64,000 bases of DNA from Asticcacaulis aquaticus (GTDB lineage Bacteria; Pseudomonadota; Alphaproteobacteria; Caulobacterales; Caulobacteraceae), in NCBI RefSeq assembly GCF_028550415.1, contig NZ_JAQQKX010000009.1, positions 123,752 to 187,751 of the forward strand, given 5' to 3'. A model generated the notes under the pieces. It saw only the letters and a list, made by a program, of their open reading frames with translations, was not told the origin of the DNA and did no database searches. Shown in pieces: positions 38,279 to 48,926 of the stretch (position 1 is its first letter; each line of letters starts with the position of its first letter). A program made the position numbers and the translations under genes.

Positions 38279-39187
38279 TTAAGCGCACTTGCCCTTGGTC
38301 GCCAGCGCCTTGGCCTGCGACTTGATCGGCGCCGACGCCGTTGCCGCATAGCGCTTGTTGAATTCGGTCAGGGCGACGCAGGCCTTGGGCGCATCGGTAT
38401 TGCCGAGAGCCGCGGCCAGCTTGACGGTGGCTTCCGGGGCCCAGCTTGTCTTGGGCCAGCCCTTGAGCGAGGTGGCATAGGCCGCGACCGAGCCCGACAC
38501 GTCGCCGCGCGTCGAACGGATCTGACCCAGACGGAACCAGGCTTCGGCGGCCTGAGGCGCAGTGGCCCATTTGGTGGTGAATTCGGTGAAGGCGCGCTCG
38601 GCGTCTTCCATGCTGCCATTGGTTAGCAGGGCATAGGCCTGATCGAAGTCGCCCTCGGCGGTGCCCGTGGTCGGCGGGGGCGGCGGCGGACCGGCCAGAG
38701 CGGCGTCGATGTCTTTCAGGTGCGCGTCCTGCAGATCGACGCGCTTGGTCAGGGTATCGAGGCGCGCTTCCAGCGCCTGATTTTTCTGCGCCAGCTGAGT
38801 ATTGGCGTAACGCGCCTCTTCCAGCTGACCGGTCAGGGTGGTGATCTGCTGCGCCTGATCGTCGACCTTGCGCGACAGGTTGGCCACGGTCGCCTGCAGG
38901 GCCACGACCTCCGGGTCCGGCTCGATCAGGGCCGGCGGGCCCGGGTTTTTCGAGTTACGGCCTTCGTACTTGCTGATGGCGTTTTCCAGCTTGCGCACAT
39001 TGCGGTCGAGGCGCTCAAGACGCTTCTTGTCCCACTCGATCGGCGGCCCCTTGTCGGCCTCGTCCTGATCTATGGAAAAGAGTTGAGCCTGCGCGGGAAC
39101 CGCAACCGTCAAGGGCATAGTCACCGCGAAGCTCAGGGCCAGTCCGGCCAGTGCCGCTTTGTACTTGGTCATGGTCATCCTAAACAT
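38279..39187 (-). CDS. cpoB: Tol-Pal system protein CpoB (YbgF)
   Basis: CpoB is a periplasmic protein that coordinates peptidoglycan synthesis with Tol-Pal constriction. The 302-residue product has a signal peptide (AALAGLALSFAVTMPLTV, cleaved after AQA), a coiled-coil segment (about residues 110-160, VDDQAQQITTLTGQLEEARY) and a C-terminal tetratricopeptide domain (FDQAYALLTNGSMEDAERAF onward). The start is one of three nearby ATGs (39187, 39178, 39172). It lies between pal and tilS on the same strand. Confidence 0.92.
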   Translation of the reverse strand: MFRMTMTKYKAALAGLALSFAVTMPLTVAVPAQAQLFSIDQDEADKGPPIEWDKKRLERLDRNVRKLENAISKYEGRNSKNPGPPALIEPDPEVVALQATVANLSRKVDDQAQQITTLTGQLEEARYANTQLAQKNQALEARLDTLTKRVDLQDAHLKDIDAALAGPPPPPPTTGTAEGDFDQAYALLTNGSMEDAERAFTEFTTKWATAPQAAEAWFRLGQIRSTRGDVSGSVAAYATSLKGWPKTSWAPEATVKLAAALGNTDAPKACVALTEFNKRYAATASAPIKSQAKALATKGKCA

Positions 39188-39318
39188 GCTCACCGCCGTC
39201 CCCTCGACATACCCGCTACGCCGTTTTGGCAAAGGTTCCTGAAAATGTGTAACGGCGGGATTTTATATTGTCGAGCCTAGTTGTCCAACCCGGCGAAATT
39301 AAGACTGATGAGTCCATT

Positions 39319-39346
39319 AAAAAAGGGCCGGTTCGCACCGGCCCTT
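39319..39346 (-). terminator. Terminator after pal
   Basis: On the minus strand AGGGCCGGT, GCGA and ACCGGCCCT form a nine-base stem followed by TTTTT, between pal and cpoB. Confidence 0.88.
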
Positions 39347-39369
39347 CCTGTCTGTCGCTGCCGGAAAGC

Positions 39370-39933
39370 TTACTTGGCGCCTTCGGTCAGGGTCGTGTGA
39401 CCGTTACGGTTTTGCGCCCAGCCTTCTTCGTTGGCCGCCGTATTGATCGGGTTTTCCTTGCCGTAGGAAATGGTGGCGATACGTGCCGGGACCACGCCCT
39501 TGGAGGTCAGGTACTGCGACACGGCCTCGGCGCGGCGAGCACCCAGAGCGAAGTTGTATTCGCGCGTGCCGCGTTCGTCGGCATTGCCTTCGATGCGGAT
39601 CTTGACGGCCGGATAACGGACCAGCCAGGCGGCCTGCTTGTCGAGGATTTCCTGAGCGTCGGCGCGGATCGACGACGAGTCCAGATCGAAGAAGACGCGG
39701 TCGCCGACATTGACGACGAAGTCCTGCTGCGAGCCCGGCACCACGCCGACCGGGGCGATGGGCTTTTCGATCGGATCGGCCTTCGGCGGCACGTAGGGCG
39801 CGACCTCTTCCTTTTCGACCGGCTTGGTCGGGGTGACGACCTCTTCCTTTTTCTTGGTGGTACAGGCGGCCACCGACGCGGTGACAAAGGTCACCAGCAT
39901 GAGTTTCGTAATCGTCTTCGCGGAGATGGACAT
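39370..39933 (-). CDS. pal: Peptidoglycan-associated lipoprotein Pal
   Basis: Pal anchors the outer membrane to peptidoglycan and is moved to the septum by TolQRA. The 187-residue product has a lipoprotein signal with a cysteine in ASVAACTT, a Lys/Pro/Glu-rich linker and the OmpA-like domain with VFFDLDSSSIRADAQ and IRIEGNADERGTREYNFALG. The ATG at 39933 has AAGGGA upstream; the longer frame to 40041 is not supported. tolB lies 272 bases upstream, so pal probably has its own promoter. Confidence 0.96.
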   Translation of the reverse strand: MSISAKTITKLMLVTFVTASVAACTTKKKEEVVTPTKPVEKEEVAPYVPPKADPIEKPIAPVGVVPGSQQDFVVNVGDRVFFDLDSSSIRADAQEILDKQAAWLVRYPAVKIRIEGNADERGTREYNFALGARRAEAVSQYLTSKGVVPARIATISYGKENPINTAANEEGWAQNRNGHTTLTEGAK

Positions 39934-40205
39934 AAGAAATCCCTTCATCACTATATTAAATTTGGTCCGATCACCGAAAAATACGGTCACCGAAGGTTCA
40001 AACTCTACAAATGCCGTGGCGGGACTGAGCCCCCTCCACACCTATAGTTACAATTTGTAACACGCACATTACGGCCATATTGCGGCGCACACTAGATTCT
40101 ATTGAGACCATCGTTACGCTCAAAAGCCAATAACAAAGGTGTTATTCTGTTATTTTCCGCATCCCTTTTTTACGGGGTGCGGCTTTTAGGACGCCTTATT
40201 GGCCC

Positions 40206-41525
40206 CTACTTGAGCCTAGGCGACCACGCCGGATCGGACGCACCACCAGGATAAGGAACCGCCCGCTCGATGCGGCCCGTCACCTCGACGGTCCACAGCG
40301 ACGGCATCGCCCCCGGCGGCTCACGGAAGAACATGATGTAGCGTCCGTTAGGCGCCCAGGTCGGGCCCTCTTCGAGGAAGGACGAGGTCAGCAGCTTTTC
40401 GCCCGAACCGTCCGGATTCATCACGCCGATCGAGAAGCGGCCGCCGGCCTGCTTGGTAAAGGCGATCAGATCGCCCTTTGGGCTGAACACGGGCGTCGAA
40501 TAGATGCCGCCGCCGAAAGAGATACGGCGCACGCCCGACCCGTCGAGGTTCATGGCGTAGATCTGCGGCGAACCACCCCGGTCGGAGTTGAACACGATGG
40601 TCGAACCGTCCGCCGAGAAGGACGGCGAGGTGTCAATGGCCGGTTCGCGTGTCAGGCGCTTGGTCGAGCGCGAGCGCAGGTCCATCAGATAGATGTCCGT
40701 ATTGCCGCCCTGCGCCACCGAGAAGGCCAGCTTGGTGCCGTCGGGCGAGAAGCGCGGTGCGAAGACCATGCCCTGAATCTGGCCCACCGATTCCTGACGG
40801 CCGGTTTCGATGTTGAAGATGTAGATGCGGGCGCTGTCGTCGCGCAGCGCCATATAGGCCACTTCCTGCGAGTCGGCGGAGAAGCGCGGCGTCATCACCT
40901 TGTACGAGCCATCGGTCAGGTAGGACGGATTGGCCCCATCCTGATCCATGATGGCCAGACGCTTGACGCGCTTGCCACGGGCGCCGCTTTCGGCAACGAA
41001 GACGATGCGCGTGTCGAAATAGCCCTCTTCGCCGGTCAGTTTCTCATAGATGGCGTCGGCGATCTTGTGCGCGATGCGGCGCCAGTTTTCCGGCGTCGCC
41101 GTCAGCGACATGCCCAGCAACTGCTTTTCGGAGAAGATGTCCCACAGGCGGAAATCGACCTGCAAACGCCCGCTGGCGTCGACGGTGGCCAGACCGTTGG
41201 CCAGGGCCTGAGCATTGATCGTCTTCCAGCTGGCATAGGTCGGCGTCGCATTGACGTCGAGGTTCTGCTCGATGAAGGCGTTCGGATCGATCGGCTTGAA
41301 GAAGCCCGAACGCTCCAGATCGGCCATGACGACGCGCGAAATCTTGTCGCCGAGATCGCTGCCCGAGGCGTTGATGTCGATGGCGATCGGCATGGGCTCG
41401 ATGACGCCTTCGGTCACTTCGCCCTTCAGCGGCGTCTGGGCCACCGCGACGGTTCCGACCAGCGGTACGAACACCACCACGGCGGCGGCAAGCCAGATAT
41501 TCAGACGTTTCATAAACGGTTTCAT
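40206..41525 (-). CDS. tolB: Tol-Pal system protein TolB
   Basis: TolB is a periplasmic protein that binds Pal and TolA. The 439-residue product has a signal peptide (residues about 1-30, ending VAVAQ), an N-terminal domain and a six-bladed beta-propeller with repeated [13 protein letters not shown] and [18 protein letters not shown] units. AAGGGAG lies five bases before the ATG. It follows tolA after 26 bases. A GC-rich hairpin lies downstream at about 40157-40182 without a proper T-run on this strand. Confidence 0.96.
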   Translation of the reverse strand: MKPFMKRLNIWLAAAVVVFVPLVGTVAVAQTPLKGEVTEGVIEPMPIAIDINASGSDLGDKISRVVMADLERSGFFKPIDPNAFIEQNLDVNATPTYASWKTINAQALANGLATVDASGRLQVDFRLWDIFSEKQLLGMSLTATPENWRRIAHKIADAIYEKLTGEEGYFDTRIVFVAESGARGKRVKRLAIMDQDGANPSYLTDGSYKVMTPRFSADSQEVAYMALRDDSARIYIFNIETGRQESVGQIQGMVFAPRFSPDGTKLAFSVAQGGNTDIYLMDLRSRSTKRLTREPAIDTSPSFSADGSTIVFNSDRGGSPQIYAMNLDGSGVRRISFGGGIYSTPVFSPKGDLIAFTKQAGGRFSIGVMNPDGSGEKLLTSSFLEEGPTWAPNGRYIMFFREPPGAMPSLWTVEVTGRIERAVPYPGGASDPAWSPRLK

Positions 41526-41551
41526 GACGTCTCCCTTAGAGCGCATCCAGA

Positions 41552-42358
41552 TTAGCGGCCCTTACAGGCCAGGTCGCCACGGAAGGTAATTTCCAGCGGT
41601 CGGTTATAGAGTTCGTCGGGCAGGCCCGTAAACAGTTCGCCCTTTTTCACCGCGGCCTGCGCCCGCACGGCGGCGGCTTCCCACAGGGGATCACTGCGGC
41701 GGTTGCTCCAGTCCGGACCGCGAACGACGCGGCCATTGGGCGAGATGGTGAAGGTGATTTCCGGATTGACCTTGTCCGCCCCCGGCACGTCGCAGTTGGG
41801 CGACCACAGGCGTTGCAGCTTGGCCACCACCTGATTGAGCGCCACGCCAGCATCGACCTGCGCCGTGCCACGCTGCGACGATCCGTCGGTCGGCTTCGGC
41901 GACGGACGCGCCGGGGCCTTGGTGTTCGACTTCGGCGGCGACGACTTGGTCTGGCTCAGGGCGTCGAGGTCGAGCGTTTCAGGCTTCGGCTTCTGCACCC
42001 CCTTGGGGTCAGGCTTCTTCGGCGTTGGCTTGACCGGTTCGACCTTTTTCGGTTCCGGCTTTTTGGTGTCCTTCTTGACCTCCTGGACCGGCTGTTTCGG
42101 CGCGGGTGGAGTCGGTAGCGGATCGGGTTCCGGCTCAGGCACAGGCTCGGGCGGCGCCGGTTCCGGCACCGGTTCCAGCACGGCCTGTTCATCCTTCGGG
42201 GCAGCCGCCATGGCCTGTGCCGGAATTTCCGTGACCAGCTCGACCGGCACCGACGATACGGGCACGGCGTCAGGCAGGCTCTGCCAGTTCAGGAAGGCAA
42301 GCGCCAGCAGTCCCGCGTGCAGGAGGATCGATCCGACAAGGGCGCGTCCCATCTTCAT
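41552..42358 (-). CDS. tolA: Tol-Pal system protein TolA
   Basis: TolA spans the periplasm and links the TolQR motor to TolB and Pal. The 268-residue product has one N-terminal membrane helix (residues 5-22, [18 protein letters not shown]), a Pro/Glu then Lys/Pro-rich extended region (residues 45-150) and a C-terminal TonB/TolA-type domain ([20 protein letters not shown] and [20 protein letters not shown]). Its identity follows mainly from position between tolR and tolB. Confidence 0.92.
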   Translation of the reverse strand: MKMGRALVGSILLHAGLLALAFLNWQSLPDAVPVSSVPVELVTEIPAQAMAAAPKDEQAVLEPVPEPAPPEPVPEPEPDPLPTPPAPKQPVQEVKKDTKKPEPKKVEPVKPTPKKPDPKGVQKPKPETLDLDALSQTKSSPPKSNTKAPARPSPKPTDGSSQRGTAQVDAGVALNQVVAKLQRLWSPNCDVPGADKVNPEITFTISPNGRVVRGPDWSNRRSDPLWEAAAVRAQAAVKKGELFTGLPDELYNRPLEITFRGDLACKGR

Positions 42359-42360
42359 GG

Positions 42361-42834
42361 TTAGGGCGCCACCTCGGATTTAGAGTCCGCCTTACCCACA
42401 TTCTCGGTCAGCAGGTTGATCTTGACGAAGCCCGAGGTCGACAGGCGCGCCATGACCTTGGCCACCACCTCATAGGGGGCGGCCCCTTCGGCGCGGACAT
42501 AGATCGGCTTCGACGTATCGTTATCGGTGATGGCCAGCAGACGCGGCGACAACTGCTCGAAGGTGGCGGCGTCGTCGCCGACATAGAGCGAGCCGTCCTT
42601 CTGGATCGAGACGGTGATCGGATCGCCCTCGTCCTTGAGGGCGGCCGCTTCGGTCTTCGGCAGCTGAATCTTGATGCCCGAGGTCAAAAGCGGGGCCGAG
42701 ATCATGAAGATGATCAGCAGCACCAGCATGACATCGACCATCGGGGTGACGTTGATTTCCGACAGCGCCCCGCGCCGTCCCCGGCGTCTGCCGCGCCGTG
42801 TGCGTCCGGCGCCTCCGGCTGAACCCATGGCCAT
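42361..42834 (-). CDS. tolR: Tol-Pal system protein TolR
   Basis: TolR is the ExbD-like stator or plug of the proton-driven TolQR motor. The 157-residue product has a basic N-terminus (RTRRGRRRGRRGALSEINVT), one membrane helix with the proton-binding aspartate in PMVDVMLVLLIIFMISAPLL, and a periplasmic domain with KPIYVRAEGAAPYEVVAKVM. GGGGAGGG precedes the ATG, and tolQ ends 15 bases upstream. Confidence 0.96.
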   Translation of the reverse strand: MAMGSAGGAGRTRRGRRRGRRGALSEINVTPMVDVMLVLLIIFMISAPLLTSGIKIQLPKTEAAALKDEGDPITVSIQKDGSLYVGDDAATFEQLSPRLLAITDNDTSKPIYVRAEGAAPYEVVAKVMARLSTSGFVKINLLTENVGKADSKSEVAP

Positions 42835-42849
42835 GGCCGTACCCTCCCC

Positions 42850-43557
42850 TTACCGTGCGCCGCCGAGCTTGTCGCCCAGACGGCGGGTGACCGACACCAT
42901 CAGTTCGTCGGCAAAGCCTTCGAGACGGCCGGAGAAGCGCGCCACCTTGGCGTTGAACAGGTTGTAAGCGATATAAGCCGGAATGGCCGCGCCCAGACCG
43001 ATGGCGGTGGCGAACAGGGCTTCGGAAATTGCCGGGGCGACGGTGGCCAGATTGGTGTCGCCCTGAGACGCAATGGCCGAGAAGGCGTTCATGATACCCC
43101 ACACCGTGCCGAACAGGCCGACGAAGGGCGAGGCCGTGGCGACGACGGCCAGCAGGCTCAGCCCGTCTTCCATGGCATCGGCTTCGGTGGCGATGACGTG
43201 GTTCAGTTCACGGTCGATCTGCGCTACCAGAAGATCGCCCTGAGTGGCCGAAATCGTCTTGCCCTTATAGTCGCTCCAGGCCGAGGTGACCGCCACCAGC
43301 AGCTTCGGGAACGGGGCCGAAGGCTGGGTGCCATGCTTGGCGGCGATATCTTCCAGCGCCCGACCCGACGACAGTTCGGCCTCGAACCCGGCGGCTTCCT
43401 TGTTGAGCTTGCTCAGTTTCAGGGATTTGTCGATGATGATCGCCCACGACCACAGCGAGCCCAGCGCCAGCAGGATCATGACGCTCTTGACCACCCAGTC
43501 GGCGTGCACGAACAGATCGATAAAGCTGAGCGATTCAGCGACGGGGGCGGTTTCCAT
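42850..43557 (-). CDS. tolQ: Tol-Pal system protein TolQ
   Basis: TolQ is the ExbB/MotA-like proton channel subunit. The 235-residue product has three membrane helices (about residues 17-40, 130-152 and 165-190), with the large cytoplasmic loop between the first two and the conserved ATASPFVGLFGTVWGIMNAF and AISEALFATAIGLGAAIPAY segments. The ATG at 43557 has GAGGAG upstream, so the longer frame to 43665 is rejected. It starts the tolQRAB operon, with a 269-base gap to ybgC likely holding the promoter. Confidence 0.96.
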   Translation of the reverse strand: METAPVAESLSFIDLFVHADWVVKSVMILLALGSLWSWAIIIDKSLKLSKLNKEAAGFEAELSSGRALEDIAAKHGTQPSAPFPKLLVAVTSAWSDYKGKTISATQGDLLVAQIDRELNHVIATEADAMEDGLSLLAVVATASPFVGLFGTVWGIMNAFSAIASQGDTNLATVAPAISEALFATAIGLGAAIPAYIAYNLFNAKVARFSGRLEGFADELMVSVTRRLGDKLGGAR

Positions 43558-43826
43558 GGACGACTCCTCGAACGGTCTGGTGAGCCCTGAATTGGCATAA
43601 GGTACGACGCGACGGATAATGCACGACACGCCCTCGAACGAAGGCGATACCTTAACCATGCTCAAAAAATTTTAAAGGCGCAAAATAGACAAATGAAACG
43701 GGTTTACGACCGTGCGGGCGGCGCAAACCCTTATGGATTCACCATGCCCCAAATATGGCGACATTAATATGGCGAAAGCGGTGCAAATTTCCGGATAACG
43801 GAGATTGTAAGGGTTTACCCGGCCAA

Positions 43827-44321
43827 TTAACTGGCAGCTGTGACATCACCGCGACGGTACTCGGGCAGGAATTTCGTCCGCACGATATCGAGCAGGCTTT
43901 TCGGCAGACGGCGCGGACGCGACGCCATGTCGATACAGACCAGTTGCAGTTTTCCGGCGCACAGAAGCTTGCCCTTGCACTCGATACGCTGCGTCAGATA
44001 GAAGCGCGCGCCCTGCCCGTAATCGATTTCGGAACGGACCCACAGGACGTCGTCGATGCGCGCCGGGGCCTTGTACTGCACGGTGACTTCGGCCACCGCG
44101 AAGGCCAGCGGGTCTTCGCCCTTGGCCAGTTCGGAGTGATGGATGTCGAGGCAGCGCATGAAGTCGGAGCGGCCGCGCTCGAAATATTTGAGGTAGTTGG
44201 CGTAATAGACGACGCCGGAAAAGTCGGTGTCTTCGTAATAGACCCTGATCGGCAGGGAATGGGTGCGTCCGTCGATAAACCCCGACAGCGCGCCTTCGAC
44301 CAGATAATCGATATCCTTCAT
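43827..44321 (-). CDS. ybgC: Acyl-CoA thioesterase YbgC
   Basis: YbgC is a hotdog-fold thioesterase that is usually the first gene of the tol-pal cluster. The 164-residue product has the family signature VYYEDTDFSGVVYYANYLKY with the catalytic aspartate and FERGRSDFMRCLDI after it. I use the ATG at 44321 (MKDIDYLVEGALSG), giving a normal length; the frame to 44432 has no supporting site. Confidence 0.93.
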   Translation of the reverse strand: MKDIDYLVEGALSGFIDGRTHSLPIRVYYEDTDFSGVVYYANYLKYFERGRSDFMRCLDIHHSELAKGEDPLAFAVAEVTVQYKAPARIDDVLWVRSEIDYGQGARFYLTQRIECKGKLLCAGKLQLVCIDMASRPRRLPKSLLDIVRTKFLPEYRRGDVTAAS

Positions 44322-44450
44322 CCGTCGCCCCGCCTGCAAACACAAAAATACAGTTAGGGGAATCCTAACGCGGCGCAGAGGATTCGGCCATCTCTTTTTG
44401 CACCGCAAATCAAACCGTGCGGCAAAAGCCACAGGCTGTATCGTTATGGA

Positions 44451-45497
44451 TCAGTTCTCGAACAGATCACCGGTCGAGGGGGCAATGGAACCGTTCGGCG
44501 GCGGCGTCAGGCCCAGATGCGTATAGGCCCGGGCACAGGCCATGCGGCCCCGTTGCGTGCGCTGGATAAAGCCCTGCTGCATCAGGTACGGCTCGATCAT
44601 GTCCTCGACGGCGTCGCGCGCTTCGGCGATCGCTGCGGCGATGGTCTCAAGCCCCACCGGCCCGCCATTATAGTTTTCGATCATGGCGATAAGATAGCGC
44701 CGGTCGAGCTGATCCAGTCCCGATGGATCGACCTCCAGCCGCGCCAGGGCGCGCGCAGCGACCTTCTTATCGATAATCCCCGCCCCTTCGGCGGTGGCGA
44801 AGTCGCGCACCCGGCGCAGCAACCGACCCGCCACGCGCGGCGTCCCCCGCGACCGCGTGGCGATTTCCAGCGCCCCGTCTTCGCTCAAGGTCGCGCCCAT
44901 CTTGCGCCCCGTGCCCATGACCACGCGGATCAGTTCTTCGGGCGTGTAAAACTCCAGCCGCAGCGGGATACCGAAACGGTCGCGCAGGGGCTGAGACAAA
45001 AGCCCGGCCCGCGTCGTCGCCCCCACCAGCGTGAACGGCACCAGATCGATGCGCACCGTGCGCGCCGCCGGGCCTTCGCCGATGATCAGGTCGAGCACAT
45101 AGTCTTCCATCGCCGGGTAGAGGATTTCCTCGACCTGCGGGCTCAGGCGGTGGATTTCATCGATGAACAGGACGTCGTTCGGCTCAAGGTTCGACAGGAT
45201 CGCCGCCAGATCGCCCGCCTTGGCGAGCATGGGCCCCGACGTGGCGCGAAACCCGACCTTCAGTTCCTTGGCCACGATCTGCGCCAGCGTGGTTTTACCG
45301 AGACCCGGCGGGCCGTAGAAAAGGACGTGGTCCAGCGCTTCCTTGCGCGCGCCGGCTGCCTGCACGAAGACCTTGAGATTGGCCTTGAGCGGCCCCTGCC
45401 CCACAAAGTCGTCGAAGGTCTGCGGCCGCAAGGCGCGATCCTGCGCGAAACGCTCGACCTCGTCGTCGGTCGGCTCGCCTGAGATTATTCTGGCCAT
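44451..45497 (-). CDS. ruvB: Holliday junction helicase subunit RuvB
   Basis: RuvB is the hexameric AAA motor of branch migration. The 348-residue product has Walker [16 protein letters not shown], Walker [13 protein letters not shown], sensor [18 protein letters not shown] and a C-terminal winged helix (GLETIAAAI and [16 protein letters not shown]). Its ATG overlaps the ruvA stop by one base. Confidence 0.97.
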   Translation of the reverse strand: MARIISGEPTDDEVERFAQDRALRPQTFDDFVGQGPLKANLKVFVQAAGARKEALDHVLFYGPPGLGKTTLAQIVAKELKVGFRATSGPMLAKAGDLAAILSNLEPNDVLFIDEIHRLSPQVEEILYPAMEDYVLDLIIGEGPAARTVRIDLVPFTLVGATTRAGLLSQPLRDRFGIPLRLEFYTPEELIRVVMGTGRKMGATLSEDGALEIATRSRGTPRVAGRLLRRVRDFATAEGAGIIDKKVAARALARLEVDPSGLDQLDRRYLIAMIENYNGGPVGLETIAAAIAEARDAVEDMIEPYLMQQGFIQRTQRGRMACARAYTHLGLTPPPNGSIAPSTGDLFEN

Positions 45498-46108
45498 TAT
45501 CTACCGATCGCCTTCAATGAGGCGCGGATCACGGCCGCCAGTTCCGCCTCGGGGCCCAGTTCGCGCACGGCGGCCTCGACCGCCTGACGCGACTGCGCCT
45601 CGGAAATGCCCAGCCCCATCAGGGCGGCAACGCTCTCGCCATTGACGCTGACCGGTGCGGCAGCGGCGGGCGCGCTATGACCGATCACCGGTACAAAGCC
45701 CTCGGTCACGCTGAGCGACTTGCCTTTCAGTTCGATGACGATGCGTTGCGCCAGCTTCGGCCCCACCCCATTGGCCTTGCCGACGCGGCTCTTGTCCTCG
45801 GTCGCCACGGCCTGAGCCAGATCCTGCGGCGTCAGGACATCGAGCACCGACAGCGCGGCCTTGGGGCCGACGCCCTGCACGCCAAGCAGTTGCTGAAACG
45901 TCTTGCGCTCGTCTTTCGACAGAAAGCCGTAGAGCCGCGTGCCGTCTTCGCGCGTCTGGCTCTCGATATGCAGGATCACCTCGGCGCCATTCGCCATATT
46001 GGCCAGACTGCGCACACCGCATTTGACGATGTAGCCGACGCCGCGCACCTCGACCAGCGCCTCGTCGTCCTCGATTTCCAGCAATATGCCGCGCAACCGT
46101 CCGATCAT
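45497..46108 (-). CDS. ruvA: Holliday junction protein RuvA
   Basis: RuvA binds four-way junctions as a tetramer and loads RuvB. The 203-residue product has the OB-fold start [20 protein letters not shown], helix-hairpin-helix motifs ([19 protein letters not shown] and [20 protein letters not shown]) and a C-terminal domain ([20 protein letters not shown]). It overlaps ruvC by four bases (ATGA) and ruvB by one. Confidence 0.97.
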   Translation of the reverse strand: MIGRLRGILLEIEDDEALVEVRGVGYIVKCGVRSLANMANGAEVILHIESQTREDGTRLYGFLSKDERKTFQQLLGVQGVGPKAALSVLDVLTPQDLAQAVATEDKSRVGKANGVGPKLAQRIVIELKGKSLSVTEGFVPVIGHSAPAAAAPVSVNGESVAALMGLGISEAQSRQAVEAAVRELGPEAELAAVIRASLKAIGR

Positions 46109-46629
46109 GCCGCCGTCCTTTTAGCTAAAGCCTTCATTTTCCGCTTGTGCGCATGGGTGATCGCGCAGGCCAGCGCATCGGCCATGTCCGCCGTGAGACC
46201 GTTTTCCGCCGTCGCCGCTCGCGGCAGCAGGCGCTTGACCATGAAGAGGATCTGATCCTTGTCGGCGCGCCCGGCCCCCACCACCGACTTCTTGATATCG
46301 AGCGCCGCATACTCGGCCACGCTCAGGCCTGCGCGCGCCGGGGCCAGCATGGCGGCGGCCCGCGCATGACCCAGTTTCAGCGTCGAGGACGGGTTCATAT
46401 TGACGAAGGTCTCCTCGATCGCTGCCTCGTGCGGGCGATGTTCGACAATAACCTTTTCCAGTTCCTCGAACAGATAGAGCAGTCGCACCGACAGATCGGC
46501 CTTGTCGTCGGGCAGGATAACGCCATGCGCGACCCAGTTGAGCCGCGCCCCGTGCATGTCGATAATGCCCCAGCCCAGCCGCCTCAGGCCGGGGTCGAGC
46601 CCTATAATCCGAATCCCGTTGTTCTCCAT
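46105..46629 (-). CDS. ruvC: Holliday junction endonuclease RuvC
   Basis: RuvC resolves Holliday junctions. The 174-residue product has the RNase H-like acidic residues in IIGLDPGLRRLGWGII, AIEETFVNMNPSSTLKLG, and DMADALACAITHAH near the C-terminus. It is the first gene of a tight ruvCAB operon. Confidence 0.97.
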   Translation of the reverse strand: MENNGIRIIGLDPGLRRLGWGIIDMHGARLNWVAHGVILPDDKADLSVRLLYLFEELEKVIVEHRPHEAAIEETFVNMNPSSTLKLGHARAAAMLAPARAGLSVAEYAALDIKKSVVGAGRADKDQILFMVKRLLPRAATAENGLTADMADALACAITHAHKRKMKALAKRTAA

Positions 46630-46680
46630 TCGTTCAGACTAGCCGAGGCCGATCCCGCGCGCAATCGGCAATTCTTGCCG

Positions 46681-47076
46681 CTAAGCATCTTGCAAAATAC
46701 CCGTCTGAATAGTTTCAGCGACATCAGGGCGTTTTCGGCGGACCATAAGAAACGTCCCGGTCATATCATCCACGGTCCAGATGCCGGAAATCTCGTATCC
46801 CTCATCTTTAATCATCCCTCTATAGCTGACCGTATGACTCCACCCAGCCGAGCCGTCGTAAGTCTTGCTGAACGTCACCAACGATCCCTCGCGGGAACCA
46901 TCGACAAACGCATTGACGTCAGTCGCCTGAGCGACGAATTGCAGGACGGTTTCATGAATAGTGCCACTGATCCCACCCGCGATATCCATAAGCACCGCCG
47001 TAAAATGCTCGTCGCCCCAGCCATAGGGATAGGTATAACGTCCCGCCCACACACCTGTCAGATTTGAATCTGCCAT
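46681..47076 (-). CDS. Hypothetical small beta-rich protein
   Basis: The 131-residue protein has no signal peptide. Alternating patterns such as TGVWAGRYTYPYGWGDEHFT, GISGTIHETVL and ISGIWTVDDMTGTFLMVRR suggest a small beta barrel, as in avidin- or lipocalin-like folds, but I cannot assign a family. AGGGGG precedes the ATG at 47076; the longer frame to 47190 is unsupported. Confidence 0.65.
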   Translation of the reverse strand: MADSNLTGVWAGRYTYPYGWGDEHFTAVLMDIAGGISGTIHETVLQFVAQATDVNAFVDGSREGSLVTFSKTYDGSAGWSHTVSYRGMIKDEGYEISGIWTVDDMTGTFLMVRRKRPDVAETIQTGILQDA

Positions 47077-47240
47077 TGCATTCCCCCTGATTGGCACTCT
47101 AAGGACTTGGCCCCAAACCTGCAACACCCAACCCAAATAAGGCCGAAATCGGGCGTCGCGCGCCCCTTTGGCACAAGAAGCAATTGTCAACAGCCCGTCC
47201 TTGGGGTTAAGGTTTCGTTTATTACTGAGTTTGGGGGTTT

Positions 47241-48926
47241 ATGGGCATGCCGGAGACCACGGGTCACAGCCGCGCCAATGCGGGATTGTTCATAGGTTTG
47301 AGCGTGATCGCCGCCGGTCTGGTGGCGTTGGCCCTGATCAAGGGCGGCGCACCGCTGAGTGCCGGTCTGTTCCTCGGCGACTGGATCGACTGGGCGCGCA
47401 TCGCACCGACCATGTCGGGTCTGCTGGTGCTGGGGGCTTTGCTGTTTCTCGTCGGGGTGGTCGGCACACTGGTCAGCCTGATGACGCCGAAGTCGATGAA
47501 GCCAACACGCAAGCCGCGTGCGCGCGTCGACCGCCCGGCCCCCGCCGAAACCCCTGCGCCGGTCACTTATAGCGCGCCGGAACCGATGGCCGAGCCCGTC
47601 GCCCCGCCCGTGCCGCAACTGGTCGCCGACAATACGCGCAAGGCCTCGCTGCGGTTCGAGGCCCCCGCCCCCGCCTCCTATGTGCCGCCGGTCCCGACTC
47701 CGGTCGTCGAACCGAATGAGGCCGTCAGCGCCGAAATCATCCCTTTCCGCCCAGAACCCGTCACTGACCCCGTCACCGAGCCCGCGCCGGAACCTGTCGT
47801 GGAAGAGGTAGCGACCGAAGCCGTCGTCGAGGTTACCGAGGCCGAAGCCGCCGACCCCATCGCCGCCGCGCTTCTGGCCGAGGCACCGGACAAGGCGCAC
47901 CCCGCTTCGCCGCCCGCCGATATCAATGCCGTGATCAATTCGGCCATGCGCTTTATGGAATCCCCGGCCCCCACCGTGGTGACCAGCGTCGCCGACGTCC
48001 ACGCCGCCCGCGTCGAGGCGGAAGAGCCGGTGAAATCGACCGCCGAATACAAGGCCCTGTCCGAGGCGCTCGACCTCGATGGCCGCGAAGCCCTGCTCGA
48101 TTCCGTCGTGCTCGAACCGAAAGCGCCCGTAAGCGCGCCCGTCACCGAAAGCGATCCGCAAAGCGACATCGCCGCCGCCGTGCAGGCCGCTCTGGCCGCC
48201 TGGCCGGACAGCACCCGCCCTATCGCCGAGGCCGAGCTGAGTGTGCGCATCGGGCAGCTCTATTACGACAATGCCGTGACCAGCCGCGACGCCTTTGCAC
48301 GTCTGAAAAGCGGCGACCTCGACGGCGCGGCAGGCATTATAAAAGATCAGGCCAGCGAATGGGCCGCCGCCGGACTGCCCGGCAAGGCGGCGGATATGTG
48401 GCGCATATTCGGGGCGCTGCATATGGGCCGCGACGACGCCCACGCCATGACCGCCTACGAGCAGGTGTCGGCGCTCGACCCCGCTGACGGCAATATCCAT
48501 ATGTACCTCGTCCACCGCTACCGCATGTCCGAAGACACCGCGAAACTGCTGCCGGTGATCGGCCGGGCGCTGGGCGTCGTCACCGACCGCGATCAGCGGC
48601 TGGACCTGCTGACGCAATATGCCGACCTGACGCAAAAGGCCGGTCACCTCGGCCATACGGCGCAGGCGCTGGAGGAACTGAGCCAGATCAAGGGTCTGCA
48701 ATCGGCGGAGACGCCGGACAATCTGCAACTGCGCTCGGCCCACGCCATCTCTCTGGCCAAGCTGGCGCAGGTGCGTGAAATGCAGGGCGAACGCACCAAG
48801 GCCGCACCGCTGTATCAGCATGCTCACCGCGTTTTTGCCGAATTGTCGGCGCGGGTGCCGGATCATGCGGGCCTTAAGGCCATGGCCGAAAACGCCCGGA
48901 AAGATGCTGAACGCCTTACGGCATAA
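47241..48926 (+). CDS. Membrane-anchored TPR-like hypothetical protein
   Basis: The 561-residue protein has two membrane helices near the N-terminus (about residues 14-33 and 57-80), a long Pro/Glu/Val-rich acidic linker (about 95-290) and a helical C-terminal half that reads like tetratricopeptide repeats (AADMWRIFGALHMGRDDAHA, AYEQVSALDPADGNIHMYLV). It probably acts as a scaffold on the cytoplasmic membrane. Function is unknown. The start may be the ATG at 47241 or the one at 47247. Confidence 0.75.
   Translation: MGMPETTGHSRANAGLFIGLSVIAAGLVALALIKGGAPLSAGLFLGDWIDWARIAPTMSGLLVLGALLFLVGVVGTLVSLMTPKSMKPTRKPRARVDRPAPAETPAPVTYSAPEPMAEPVAPPVPQLVADNTRKASLRFEAPAPASYVPPVPTPVVEPNEAVSAEIIPFRPEPVTDPVTEPAPEPVVEEVATEAVVEVTEAEAADPIAAALLAEAPDKAHPASPPADINAVINSAMRFMESPAPTVVTSVADVHAARVEAEEPVKSTAEYKALSEALDLDGREALLDSVVLEPKAPVSAPVTESDPQSDIAAAVQAALAAWPDSTRPIAEAELSVRIGQLYYDNAVTSRDAFARLKSGDLDGAAGIIKDQASEWAAAGLPGKAADMWRIFGALHMGRDDAHAMTAYEQVSALDPADGNIHMYLVHRYRMSEDTAKLLPVIGRALGVVTDRDQRLDLLTQYADLTQKAGHLGHTAQALEELSQIKGLQSAETPDNLQLRSAHAISLAKLAQVREMQGERTKAAPLYQHAHRVFAELSARVPDHAGLKAMAENARKDAERLTA

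Noticed and set aside
38268..38570. Longer N-terminus for TilS
   Set aside because: The extra 101 codons are an alternative frame of cpoB, and the ATG at 38267 begins a normal TilS.
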